Positions 11,719-23,401 of a DNA stretch of 64,000 bases are shown piece after piece. Numbering within the stretch: position 1 is the first letter of the stretch; the number at the start of each line of letters is the position of its first letter. The notes beneath the pieces were generated by a model that made no database searches, was not told where the DNA came from, and was given only the letters and a program-made list of their open reading frames with translations. The stretch comes from Emergomyces orientalis (Eukaryota; Ascomycota; Eurotiomycetes; Onygenales; Ajellomycetaceae). The stretch lies in assembly GCA_002110485.1 (NCBI GenBank), contig MOWL01000052.1, positions 124,001-188,000 on the forward strand, written 5' to 3'. Position numbers and translations under genes: made by a program.

Positions 11719-13143
11719 ATTATTATTATTTATTATTCTTCCATTATAGATATATGCAGTCAGAGACTATGATATCTACCTGAGACTCAAAGAGTCTCAG
11801 GATTTTTCTAACTTTAAAACTAATTAATATACATTTTTTCTTCAAACAAATAGCACTTGCAATACTTGAATTCCAGCCCAGAATAGTCAGCAAATTGATT
11901 TTTCTTTTTTTATTTATTTATTTATAAATATCTTTGAAGATTATTTATATTCTCTTTTTTTCATATAATTTTCAAGTGATTACAAAGAAAATAAATTAAT
12001 GATAGACAAAATAACTCATGACATGAATACAAAGGAAATAAAAGACAGACTCTAACACAAAAGAAATAGTGAGATATTATATAATATCTAGCAGTTTTTA
12101 TAAAGAATATTTCAGATTCTCATTCATTTATATTTTCATCTTTGAAATAGAATTGATTTCTAGTAGCTATTTGAGTTTCATTGAGAAAATCAATTAAATA
12201 TTGACTGCCTATTTCAGTTGAAAATAGTAGTTTCATATTCATTTCTCTCAGTTTATATTTATATCTCAGTTCAGCTCTAAGTTCTTGATTTAATGAGCAA
12301 TTCATTAAGATATGTTCTGGGTCTTCAGGAGAGTCACAATATTCACAATTTTCACTTTCAATATCAGATATTCTTTTCAAATAAGATTTGAAATAGCCAT
12401 GACCTAGTTTCAATTGAATGATTGAGGAGAAAAGCTTCTTCTTACACTTAATAGAGCATGATTTCCATTTAGGTTTAGTTTCAAATCTAAAATAGTGAGG
12501 ACTTTTTCTTTGTTTTTTCCATATTTTATGTCATTTTTCTAAGCAATTCTCTTTTATCTTTCTTTTAATAAAAGACCATGAAACTATTTTTGAACTTGCA
12601 ATATTTAGTTCTGTTCCTTTCTTTGCTGCTTCATCAGCAAGCTCATTTCCATGTATATTTATATGAGCAGGAACCCAGCTCAGATATATCTTTGTCTTAT
12701 ATTTTAATTGAATTCTTTTGCATATCTTTAGAATTACTTCTATATTCATTTGACTATTATGAATTTCATTCTTTTGAATTCTTTTCAAAGCTGCTTGACT
12801 ATCTGAAAAAATCCATGCTTCTTTCATATCTTTTCTTTTTGAAGCTTTTATTTCTATCAGTTTAAAAGCTTTTATAATAGTATATAATTCAGCATCAAAT
12901 ACTTCACATTCATTTCCAATATTCCATGAATCTGATGTATATTTGTAATTATCTTCTGTATATGCTATTCCAGCTCCTAGGCCTTTATTTTCATTCATTG
13001 AACCATCTGAATAGATTAGAATTGACTTTTTAAAATCAATTTTCTCTATTATTCTTCTATGATTCTCAGCTTCTTCTGGTTTTGATAATGCGCTTATTTC
13101 AATTGAAATCATTGAGCCTAGTTTTTCTTTCCATGGATATAGC
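11719..13143 (-). mobile_element. 5'-truncated tandem copy of the LINE-A 3' end
   Basis: This 1.42-kb segment is almost identical to 13146-14570. It contains the RNase H domain (IYSDGSMNENKGLGAGIAYT, IFSDSQAALKRIQ, LSWVPAHINIHGNELADEAA), the C-terminal zinc-finger-like CEYC...HILMNC block, the 3' UTR with the hairpin at 11779-11801, and the ATTATT tail. Its 5' end abuts the tail of the upstream copy at about 13143. A visible difference is TGA at 12531-12533 (minus) where the other copy has Trp (CLEKWHKIW). High identity implies that the duplication is young. Confidence 0.85.
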
Positions 13144-16100
13144 TATTATTATTATTCTTCAATTATAGATATATATGCAGTCAGAGACTATGATATCTAC
13201 CTGAGACTCAAAGAGTCTCAGGATTTTTCTAACTTTAACACTAATTACTATACATTTTTTCTTCAAACAAATAGCACTTGCAATACTTGAATTCCAGCCC
13301 AGAATAGTCAGCAAATTGATTTTTCTTTTTTTTATTTATTTATTTATAAATATCTTTGAAGATTATTTATATTCTCTTTTTTTCATATAATTTTCAAGTG
13401 ATTACAAAGAAAATAAATTAATGATAGACAAAATAACTCATGACATGAATACAAAGGAAATAAAAGACAGACTCTAACACAAAAGAAATAGTGAGATATT
13501 ATATAATATCTAGCAGTTTTTATAAAGAATATTTCAGATTCTCATTCATTTATATTTTCATCTTTGAAATAGAATTGATTTCTAGTAGCTATTTGAGTTT
13601 CATTGAGAAAATCAATTAAATATTGACTGCCTATTTCAGTTGAAAATAGTAGTTTCATATTCATTTCTCTCAGCTTATATTTATATCTCAGTTCAGCTCT
13701 AAGTTCTTGATTTAATGAGCAATTCATTAAGATATGTTCTGGGTCTTCAAGAGAGTCACAATATTCACAATTTTCACTTTCAATATCAGATATTCTTTTC
13801 AAATAAGATTTGAAATAGCCATGACCTAGTTTCAATTGAATGATTGAGGAGAAAAGCTTCTTCTTGCACTTAATAGAGCATGATTTCCATTTAGGTTTAG
13901 TTTCAAATCTAAGATAGTGAGGACTTTTTCTTTGTTTTTTCCATATTTTATGCCATTTTTCTAAGCAATTCTCTTTTATCTTTCTTTTAATAAAAGACCA
14001 TGAAACTATTTTTGAACTTGCAATATTTAGTTCTGTTCCTTTCTTTGCTGCTTCATCAGCAAGCTCATTTCCATGTATATTTATATGAGCAGGAACCCAG
14101 CTCAGATATATCTTTGTCTTATATTTTAATTGAATTCTTTTGCATATCTTTAGAATTACTTCTATATTCATTTGACCATTATGAATTTCATTTTTTTGAA
14201 TTCTTTTCAAAGCTGCTTGACTATCTGAAAAAATCCATGCTTCTTTCATATCTTTTCTTTTTGAAGCTTTTATTTCTATCAGTTTAAAAGCTTTCATAAT
14301 AGCATATAATTCAGCATCAAATACTTCACATTCATTTCCAATATTCCATGAATCTGATGTATATTTGTAATTATCTTCTGTATATGCTATTCCAGCTCCT
14401 AGGCCTTTATTTTCATTCATTGAACCATCTGAATAGATTAGAATTGACTTTTTAAAATCAATTTTCTCTATTATTCTTCTATGATTCTCAGCTTCTTCTG
14501 GTTTTGATAATGCGCTTATTTCAATTGAAATCATTGAGCCTAGTTTTTCTTTCCATGGATATAGCTTTTTGTGTTCAATCTTTTCAATATTTAATGAGGA
14601 GAACTCATTTTTAATCATTGAGCATACTCTATATAGTTGAGAAGGGATTTTTTTTCTATTTCTCTCATTTTCTTGATTTTCTTGACTTTCATTCCAATCT
14701 AGATATCTATTCCAATCTAAGTCATTTCCAGATTGAATTGGAGGATAAGATGTAGATATTCTTTTTCTAATTGAATGAATATCTGGCATTTTCATGATTC
14801 TCAGTGCATAATTCTTGCATATCTTCTCAAATCTTATTTCAGGAGGTGATATAGAAGCTTCTATTTCCATAGCTCTACATGGAGAGGTTTTGAAAGCTCC
14901 CAGAATTCTTCTTAAAGCTGTATTCTGCAATTTTTGAAACTTATCTATGAAGTGTTTCTGGTTCTTCCACCATATCTGAACACCATAATCAGAAATAGAT
15001 GCTATACATGCAATGTATAGCTGTCTCATAGCTTGAAATGATAAACCCCTTTCAGTATTAGAAAGTTGTATTATACTATTTAAAACTCTTTCAGCTTGAG
15101 CCATTCTTTTTTGAATATGAGATTTAAAATTGAGTTTTGAATCCAGTCAGATTCCTAGCCATCTTACAACTGATTTAGGCTTTATTTCTTGATTTAATAG
15201 ATTTAAACTTATTTCCTTTTCATATCTTTTTGGAAAAAAGTGAATTAATTCAGTTTTTTCCATATCAAATTGAATTAGGTTTAAATCTCCTCTATTAAAT
15301 ATCTCTTGCGCAGCTTTTTCAATATTTTCACAATTTTCTTTTATTGTTCTTGAGCTGAAAATCAGACCTATATCATCAACATAGCTAGGAGATCTCACTA
15401 TCTCCATTTCTCTATCTTTGAATAGATTTTTTGTATATATAGCAAATAGAATTGGTGAGACTGGAGACCCCTGAGGAACTCCTATTTCAATTTCAGTAAT
15501 ATCTTGCTTTAATGAGTCAAAAAGTAGTTGAATATATCTTTTTGACATAAAACATATAACCCACTTTATTAATGCTTTTGGTAGTTTCATCTCTTGAAGA
15601 ATAATTATTAGCTTATTCTTTGAAACATGATCAAAAGCACCTTTTATATCAATAAAAGCAGCTGTTGTAACTAAGCCTTCATTTTTTGCCATTTGAATAT
15701 CATGAATTATTGATAAAACTGTATCTATTGCAGAATTCTGTTTTCTGCCACCCATTTGATCATTATATAATAAATCAGTGATTGAGCCTAGATATGATAA
15801 TCTTGTTGCTATTATTTTTTCAAGAATTTTTCCCAAGCAATTCAAAAGTGATATAATTCTATAAGACTTTGGCATAGTAGCTTTTCTATTTGGTTTTGTA
15901 AGAACTATACCAGTTGCTTGTCTCCAGCATTCAGAGTGATACCCATTCTTCATTAGTTGAGAGAATAATTCAAATAATTCATTTTTCAGAGAATGAAAGA
16001 CTTTTTGAATGATTAAATGATTTATAGTATCAGGTCCTGCAGCTGTTTTTGTAGAACTTGTAAAAACAGCAGTTTCAAGTTCATTTCTAGATAGATCTGG

Positions 16101-16860
16101 CCAAGCCCATCTTGAATCTTCAATATATTCACATATTGAACTATATTGTTCAGATTGAGGTGGTTTTTGAAATAGAATTTTCATAAAAGCCTGACATTTT
16201 TGTTCAAAAGAATGAGCAATATATTCCTCATTTTCTATTTTATATTTTAGAGATGGAAGCTTTGCAACAGATTTAGACTTTGTATATTTAAAAGCTTTAA
16301 ATATTTCTTTTCCCTGTGCATTCTCAAGAAATTTATTCCAGCAGCTAGTTTTAGCTTTTTTAATTAATGTGAAATATTCATTTCTTATTCTTTTATATTC
16401 TTCATAAGATATGATATTCTCTTTCCATTCTTTTTTTATTTTTGCTAGATTTTTTCTTTTTTCTGTTATTTCTTCTGACCACCAAGGTTTTGAGAATTCT
16501 GAGAGCTTTTTCTTTGGTATAAAGTTTTTAATGCTTTCTAATATAATTTCAGTTATTATATTAGTTCTACTTTCTAGCATTATATCTGTTATTATTGTCT
16601 TTTTATTCCAATTTGATAATTCTTCTTTTTTTTCAAATTTTAAATCTTCAATTCTCTTATTGATTTCAGACCATTCAGCTTTTTCAAAATTATATTGATT
16701 TGATAGTAGAGGATTCTCACATGTTTCCTTTTCATCAATTTCAATATTAAATTGAATAACTTCATGAGCAGATCCTGATGTTTCTTCTGAATTAATAAAC
16801 CAATTATAGACCTTGTTTTCAATCAAATTTTTTGATAGAAAGGTTAAGTCTATGATTGAT
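13144..16860 (-). pseudogene. LINE-A ORF2: endonuclease end, reverse transcriptase, RNase H
   Basis: Minus-strand ORF2 of the underlying LINE. From the right: end of the endonuclease (SIIDLTFLSKNLIENKVYNW, SAHEVIQFNIEID), a connector (KPWWSEEITEKRKNLAKIKK), RT (TAAGPDTINHLIIQKVF, SYRIISLLNCLGKILEKIIA, AFIDIKGAFDHVSKNKL, GVPQGSPVSPILFAIYTKNL, catalytic SYVDDIGLIF), a stop with frame disruption near 15147 (VRWLGI*), then the thumb and connection (QAMRQLYIACIASISDYG) and RNase H to 13542, followed by the 3' UTR and tail. An RNase H domain downstream of RT is a feature of several fungal LINE clades, including Tad. The open frame 15147-17423 continues into the inverted ORF1 fragment of the later insertion; that fusion is accidental. 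Confidence 0.85.
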
Positions 16861-18802
16861 GAAAGTTTTAGAATAAGTCTGTTTTTTTTCATTTCTTGTA
16901 TTTTTCTTGTGTGTAGATTCTTTTTTTCATTTTTTTCAATCAAAATGAAATCAGATTCATCTGATTGTACTGCTTGTTGCACATTATTAGATAATAAGTC
17001 TTTTTTCAGAGCTTGAGCATAGGTTTTTTCCACTTTTGAATTATTTTCCACTGAATCAGTAGTGGAAGAAAGATTGAAAGTGGTGTTATTTACAGAGTTT
17101 GAAGAATTTACATTATCAATAGTAATTATATTACTAATGAGAATTTTTAATTCTTTAGAAATTCCCAGTTTGTATTTTAGAATTTCATTTATCTGTTTTG
17201 CTTGAATAAGTAGTAGATTTACTACTTTATCATCTTGCTCTTGAATGCATTGATTCTTCAGAATTTCAGCTACTTTCTGAAGATTTTCAATATCATTCAT
17301 TTCCTGTTGCAGTTGCTCTTTTTTTCTTTTTTTTATAAGTTCTATATCAGGGATTTTTTCAAGAAAAATATCATTTTCTTGAATTGATGACATCATATTC
17401 ACAGAAGCAGGTGAATTTGACATAATTCAGACTATTTTTCCTACTAGTGATAGTAACTAGATTAGATTTTTCTAGAGAATCTAATAAACTGATATTGATT
17501 TTTAGAGATAAATCAATTAAATCTTCACAGACTTCTTTCTTGTGCTACAAAATGAAAAGAAAAGATTTGATTTCAATGAATAACAAGTTATTCAGTTGAA
17601 ATGACAGTTTTTAAGAGAAAAACTGACAAAATAAATCAATTTTTTGCAGAGAAATTGATAAAAACTATTCAGAAATATTCAATATTCTAAATTTCTCCCC
17701 ACATATCAAGTATGCAGCTCAAAATTGAGATTATTTTCAAAAACTGAATTAGTCACTGAAGTAAAGAAATATGAATTTGTGTAGAATTTTCTTGATTTAT
17801 TTACTCAGAGCTAAATCAAGAAAAACACTCTAACTCTTGCAAATTTTGTCTTTTTCAATTTAAAAAGCTTCTCAAAATTTCTGCTTGAAATAGGCCCCAC
17901 CTCAAATCAAGATTGTATTCCTGAAATATCAATATGAATTAATACTGAATAGATTTCCTTTTCTATTCAAATTAATCTCATATATTTTACTAGATAGCTC
18001 TTAATAAATGTAATTTATTAAGTCACACAGATGAGTATGCAAATGAAGAATCAACAGACTAAATCTGTACTATTTTCCTATATAATAATATATATATATA
18101 CAAGTATGTATATATATTACTTGCAGGGACCAAGCTATTTTTTAAACACTGATATTTCCACTTTTTCTCGTTCCGTTTTGTAGAGAGGGTAGGTTTCGGG
18201 GAATTTCTGATTGAAAGGTAGGTCACGTGTGATCTGTGCTGAGGTATTTTTTTGTCACTTTTCTGCCGGGCGAGGTAGGGCGGTACAGGGAAAAGACTTG
18301 GCACTGGTGCAAAGGAACATGAAAATCAATCAGAGTTTTCATGCAGATTTTGACAATGAATTGTTCAGAAAGAGATGGTTGGAATGAATTCAAAATTGAG
18401 ACAGTTGTAATATCTGGTTTGTTCTAGCTTCTATCAAAATTCTATGTAAATTGGGCCGAAACTGATGAAGTTATGTGATGAAGTGTGATTTTCTTTCCCC
18501 TTAGGGGTTGCAAACACGTTTTCCTCAATAGCTTCACCAACTCGCGCTCAATTTTAATAAAAAGTGAATAAATTGCTTTCTCAAACAAGAGCTTTCAAAT
18601 GGATGTCTTTTCGTCTTCTAATTCGAAGAATTGGGCTGGTTCGGAACAAACGAGTTGAGTGTTTCTGCTGGAATTACTGTAATGGCAAGTGACAAGAAGT
18701 TACATGTATTTAGATATAGTTTACATGATAAATCCTAGTAATACTAGGTGGGCATCATAATCACTGATTGCATATGCCTTAATGGAAGAAAAAAAAAAAA
18801 AA
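16861..18802 (+). mobile_element. Twin-primed (5'-inverted) LINE insertion
   Basis: A 1.94-kb insertion in the LINE-A endonuclease region. Its right part (about 18669-18802) is a LINE 3' UTR in plus orientation ending in poly(A) of about 15. Its left part (16861 to about 18665) is the 5' UTR and ORF1 N-terminus of the same kind of LINE in minus orientation (ORF1 start at 17423, MSNSPASVNMM, coiled-coil-rich). The target sequence is present on both sides: 16743-16860 and 18803-18920 are the same 118 bases with scattered differences, mostly C/T and G/A. An inverted 5' part plus a sense 3' part with poly(A) is the known twin-priming product of L1-like elements. The 5' UTR is about 1.2 kb and matches 38290-39545. 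Confidence 0.75.
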
Positions 18803-20072
18803 AATATTAAATTGAATAACTTCATGAGCAGATTCTGAAATTTCTTCTGAATTAATAAATCAATTATAGATCTTGTTTTCAATCAAATTTTTTGATAGAA
18901 AGATTAAGTCTATAATTGATTTCTTCATTAAGTTATTTCTAAAGAAGGTCTGTCTATCAATTTCATTTATAATATCTAATTCATGTTGTAGAGCCCACTC
19001 TACTATTTTCTCTGATCTTATTGAATAATCACATTCAGAATTCCACCATATATGATGTGCATTGAAATCATCACATATAATAGCATTTTTTTCTGGACTT
19101 AAATTCAGCAGTTCTCTGTCAACTGTCCATGAATTATCATTTACTTTCAGTGATTTTTCATTATAAATATTTATCAATTGAATACTGTCAAATTGATTTC
19201 TTGTGTCTATAATATCTCCAACTAGAATATCAGAATTAGATATATAATTACTTTTTATATTGAATTGAAATCTTGATCTTTTTCTTGCATATATCACAAC
19301 TCTTGCTTTTACATCTGATTTCTCTGATAAAAAGCAGTGATAGCTTGAATGAGAAATTATAAATTGTTGTTCTATATCAAAATTTGACTCTTGTAATAGA
19401 ATGAAGTCAGTTTGCTCTTCAAAGTCTATCTGTAAGCATGAATAGATAGCATCTTTATTTCTATCAACATTGTTTTGAATAAAAGTTATTTTTGAAGCAT
19501 TTTTGATAGTTTTTTTCTTCTTTTTATTATTATTTTGTGTAGTAAACATGTACAAAAGGAATAAATTGAAGCTGTGTTTCTTTTATTCTGAATCAGGTAA
19601 TAGATTATATCTATTATCTGTATTCAGAGCTGGAACTTCTACTGCTTTCATTGAAATGAGATTTTCTTTATCTTTTCTCATTTTTATAGGTGTAACAGGG
19701 TTTAAGATCTGTCTATTTTTTGAAAAAGAATTTGACTCAGAAGAAATAGACATTTGAGAATTTCTTCTTTTTGTAATTTTATCTATTTTCTCTGTATTTT
19801 GAGTTTCTTTTCTTCATTTCACATCTTTACTGAAAGACTTTTTCTTGAAAATGAAAATACAATCTTTTGAAATAGATGTATGCTTTTCATAGCAATTACT
19901 GCATTTGATTTCAGTGTGATTACAGATTTCATCTATTTTTCTACATATATTGCAAGAATGTTCATTTGTTTTGTGATCTAAAGCACAAAACTGGCATTTA
20001 GAATTTCTTTTACAAGTATTTGCAAAATGTCCATGTTTCTGGCAGTTTGAACATTGAATTTGGGATTTAATA
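18803..20072 (-). pseudogene. LINE-A ORF1 C-terminus and ORF2 endonuclease
   Basis: Right-hand part of the underlying LINE. The 5'-most bases (20053 downward) encode zinc-knuckle cysteines (CSNCQKHGHFANTC, CQFCALDHKTNEHSC, CNHTEIKCSNCYEKH), the C-terminus of ORF1. ORF2 begins near 19555-19545 (MFTTQNNN, Lys-rich), followed by an APE-type endonuclease: KITFIQNNVDRNKD, ILLQESNFD, AIICDDFNAHHIWWNSECD, SIIDLIFLSKNLIENKIYN and SESAHEVIQF. A stop replaces the Trp in IYN*FINSEE; the S-A-H near the end replaces the usual S-D-H. Confidence 0.8.
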
Positions 20073-20084
20073 GACCAGCAGCAG

Positions 20085-21121
20085 AGTAAAAGAGGAATTA
20101 AATGAAACTCTGATGAAACACCTTTGAATCACTGCAGATTCACAATCTCTAGGCCAAGATCAAGAGCTCTCACTGCTGCTGAGAGACAACACTGACAAGA
20201 TAATAATCTCTATTTCAATTGTGAAGAAGCTGATCATATGGTTAAAGACTGTTCTAAAGAGAAACAGCGTCAAACCTCCAGTGATTTGAAAAATGCTCCC
20301 TTATCTGCAAGAATCTTCAAATCCACAAAACAAGAATGACTAGATGGTCAATTACAAATGTATATTACTCTGCAATTGACAACACCTGAAGGGGTAGATA
20401 CAATTCAATGCCTAGTCTATTCTGGAGCTGATTATAATTTTATCTCTCACACATATGCAACCTCTCGAGGATGGAAGCGAATGGGTCCAGTGGGACAAGC
20501 TAGGTTTATGGATGGGCGTCTTTGCTACCGATACGGGATTGTAGATCCGTATAGTGCTACTGACAGGTTAGAAGAAACTTGTGAAGGAAAGATTGAACTT
20601 CACTCTGTTAACATAGTGAATGAAGATCTTCTATTAGAAATGCCATGCTACAGACAGTTAACCCACTATTCAATTGGGAAGCACTATCGTGGCGGTACCG
20701 AATCAATGGCACTAGAATTGATATAGAAGAGCCTGAGGCATTCATACAAACTATTCAGAAGGAACAACCAGAGCAGATCTATTACTGGAATGGAGATAAT
20801 CTGCTAGCTGAGTCTCATGTCAAATCAGCTGCGGAACGAATATTTGCTCTAAGAGAAAACTTGCAATTACAAAACATTATACACCTCACATTTGATTAAG
20901 AGATGGAGTGGAACCGCCTTATGATCCTCTATATAATTTATCCGTCACAGAATTAGATGTTTTATGAAAATACCTTGAAGAAATGCTCTCACAACGCTGG
21001 ATATGACCATCCACTAGCCCAGCCGGGGCCCCTGTACTATTCGAAAGGAAAAAGGATGGTAGTCTGCGGCTATGCGTAGATTATAGGGTCTCAACAAGAT
21101 CACTATAAAAGACCGCTATTC
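20085..21121 (+). pseudogene. Gypsy-1 zinc knuckle, protease and start of reverse transcriptase
   Basis: Continuation of Gypsy-1 after the LINE block. It shows a knuckle-like FNCEEADHMVKDC (first Cys of the CCHC not preserved), then the protease active-site region as LVYSGADYNFIS, where the catalytic Asp of D-S-G has become Tyr, then RT blocks YNLSVTELDVL*KYLEEMLS, SPAGAPVLFERKKDGSLRLC and, after a 1-base shift, GLNKITIKDRYS. TGA codons interrupt at QE*LD, VL*KY and WI*PS; the last two positions are normally Arg in gypsy RTs. The RT is cut by the pogo element at 21124. Right of that element (23402) a possible RLGGSIFSSAK continuation is too weak to call. Confidence 0.8.
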
Positions 21122-21123
21122 TA

Positions 21124-23401
21124 TCAACCACCCAACGCCCGTTTCCACCCAACGCCCGCCCAAATCTTCATTTTTCATCCACCTTTCAAAATTCATAACA
21201 TGCACCATGAATCAGTTATCCGGGCGGCGATTGATGATTTGAATTCACAAGTGGTCCCTAATTATACTGAGACTGCCAAAAAGTATGGAATCAATCAATC
21301 TACGTTGTCACGGCGTTATAAAGGCATTCAGGTGTCAAGAGAGGAAGCTCATCAATTCAGAAGAAGAACGGCTTCTATTTCATATCAATCAACTCGCAGA
21401 TCGCAGTTTCTCTTGCACATCTCAAATTCTTCTTAATCTTGTTGTTGAGATTCTAAAATCATCAATTGAAATCAACTGGGTGCCTCAGTTCTGCAAGCAC
21501 CATAAGAGTGTGATCAAGTCTCTCTATCTACAAAATATTGATCAAAAATGCAAGATTGCAGACAATTCAGCATATTTTAATCATTATTTTGATCTTGTAA
21601 TGATCTATTTCCTCCTGCAGTATTTTCCAATGTCAGTACTAGATTGATGATTATTGTGCTAATTAAAATGCAATCTCACAGCTGCAGGAAAAAATTGCAA
21701 AATACAATATTGAATCAGCAAATATATATAACTTTGATGAGAAAGGTTTTCTATTAGAATTTCTTCAATCTCAAATGTATTGTATCCATTAATTCTCTCA
21801 AGTCAGGGCATACTATAGGTGCCAGCCAGGATGACAGTAGAGAGTTCATAATCTTGCTTGCAGCTATTTGTGCTGATGGAACTACACTTCCACTTGCTCT
21901 TATATATCAAGGGGAATCAAGAGATATGCAAAATAGCTGACTGAAGGATTTTGATAGTGAAAAGAATCAGGCCTACTTCACTGCTTCAGAGAATGAATGA
22001 AGCAATCATGAATATGAATTGACATGGCTAAAGAAGATCTTTGAACCTCTTACAAAAGAGAAGACAGGACGTGAATACAGATCTCTTATATTGAATGGCC
22101 ACCTATCTCATATAAACATGGAATTCATTAACTGTGCAGATCAACATTGAATTCTACTCACAGTCTTTTCTTCTCATTCTATGCACTGATTACAGCCTCT
22201 AGATGTTGGAATATTTGAACCATTACCATGAGCATATTCAAACCAACTGAATGAACGAATGCGAACTGGAACGGGATTCATACGCACTACACAAAGATCT
22301 TTTTGGCCGTTATTCCATGTTGCGTGGGAGGAGGCAGTTATGCCTTCAAATATCAAGGCTGCGTTTGCTGCTACTGGCCTACATTCATTTGATCGCCAGC
22401 GTGTTCTCAATAAGCTTTCAATACGGCCTTCCACCCCTATAGATGAACTATATCGACCAAGAACCCCTACTTCTATTACTGACATGTGAAAACTGGTGAA
22501 GCAGGTAAAGCAATAACAGTGTCGAATTTCTAGTGATCTCAACCGGGTGATTCGTGCGGGGCAAAAGCTTGCTCTTGATAAAGAGATTCTTTTAATAGAA
22601 AACAGGCAGCTCCAGCAGTCTCTCAATCAAGAGAGAAGACGTCGCAAACGTGACAGAGCAATGGGATTGCTAGATTCATCAAATCCCTCACTGACTAATT
22701 CTTCTCGCCACCAAAGGTCCAGCGTGTTCATGAGGAAGCAGCTGCCTCTGAGGCTGTCAAAAAGGATGAACAGGCTTGTAAGGAGGATGCTAAGTTGCAA
22801 CACACTATTCTTAAGTAACAGAGAGAGGTGACTGCCATGGAGCAGAGGGTGGAGCGGGAGGCTGCTCGCCAGGCTATAAAACAGCAAAAGGAGAAGGATA
22901 AGGCTGCGAGAGCTGCTCAATGTCAGATGGATAAGGAGATTAGAGATGCAAGAAAGGTCCAAGAGCAAAAAAAGAAGGAAGAACAAGCTGCTATACAGCT
23001 TCAAACTTGATTGAAGAAGGAGATCATTGGCTCATCCAAAAATCATCTTTCTAATCAAAAAGATAGACCCTCATTTTCACAAAGAGTGACTAAATCGCGT
23101 TTTCAGAGTCCTGTGAGAACACCCACAGACCCCCTCAAACAAGAATATGATGATATTGAGATCACTGCAGATTTAATGACTGCTTGCACTCTGAATTCAT
23201 CTCTTCTCAGGATTTCACGTTCTGGACGAGTTATTAAGCCAAATAAAGAGTTTTTGAATTAGCTATATATATTTATATGATCTATTCTATCTGTATTTTG
23301 CATCATACTATATTTAATTTAAAAATCTTAAGGCGTTGTTGAGATATTGTTGAAAATATTTCATCATAGTAGTAGTGAAATGGCTGGCGTTGGGTGGTTG
23401 A
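21124..23401 (+). mobile_element. Pogo/Fot-like DNA transposon with 16-bp terminal inverted repeats
   Basis: Left end TCAACCACCCAACGCC (21124-21139), right end its exact complement GGCGTTGGGTGGTTGA (23386-23401). TA precedes the left end (21122-21123), the expected target; the right flank is TC. The motif CCACCCAACGCCCG is repeated at 21145-21158, giving a subterminal repeat at the left end only. The 2.28-kb element inserted into the Gypsy-1 RT right after KDRYS. Confidence 0.82.
21200..23262 (+). pseudogene. Pogo/Fot-like DDE transposase, inactive
   Basis: N-terminal psq-type helix-turn-helix: AIDDLNSQVVPNYTETAKKY, GINQSTLSRRYKG. After frame changes: INWVPQFCKHHKSVIKSLYL (CENP-B-type DNA-binding block), IYNFDEKGF (first catalytic Asp), GASQDDSREFIILLAAICAD, TLPLALIYQGESRD, RSLILNGHLSHINMEFIN (second Asp of the usual DGHxSH replaced by Asn), LLTVFSSHSMH*LQPLDVGI, FHVAWEEAVMPSNIKAAFAA, TGLHSFDRQRVLNKL, a coiled-coil tail and a C-terminus SGRVIKPNKEFLN. 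Stops are mostly TGA: NS*LK and NE*SN at expected Trp, DQH*IL and MH*LQ at expected Arg. Several indels add frameshifts. Dead element. Confidence 0.88.

Larger units (their letters stand above)
11719..20072 (-). mobile_element. LINE-A block, inserted in Gypsy-1 (12-bp target duplication)
   Basis: An 8.35-kb minus-strand Tad/L1-like non-LTR block. GACCAGCAGCAG occurs at 11707-11718 and 20073-20084 and is the target duplication; removing the block rejoins Gypsy-1 in frame as ADQQQSKRGIK. The underlying LINE is truncated at its 5' end within ORF1 (20072) and runs through endonuclease, RT and RNase H to an (AAT)n-type tail at 13144. It was later modified twice: a second LINE landed in its endonuclease region (16861-18802), and a 1.4-kb truncated copy lies in tandem at its tail (11719-13143). 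Confidence 0.85.

Noticed and set aside
15147..17423. A 758-codon open frame that could be read as a complete LINE protein
   Set aside because: Its N-terminal third is the inverted ORF1 fragment of a later insertion, joined by chance to the end of the endonuclease of the older LINE at the insertion point (16860/16861).
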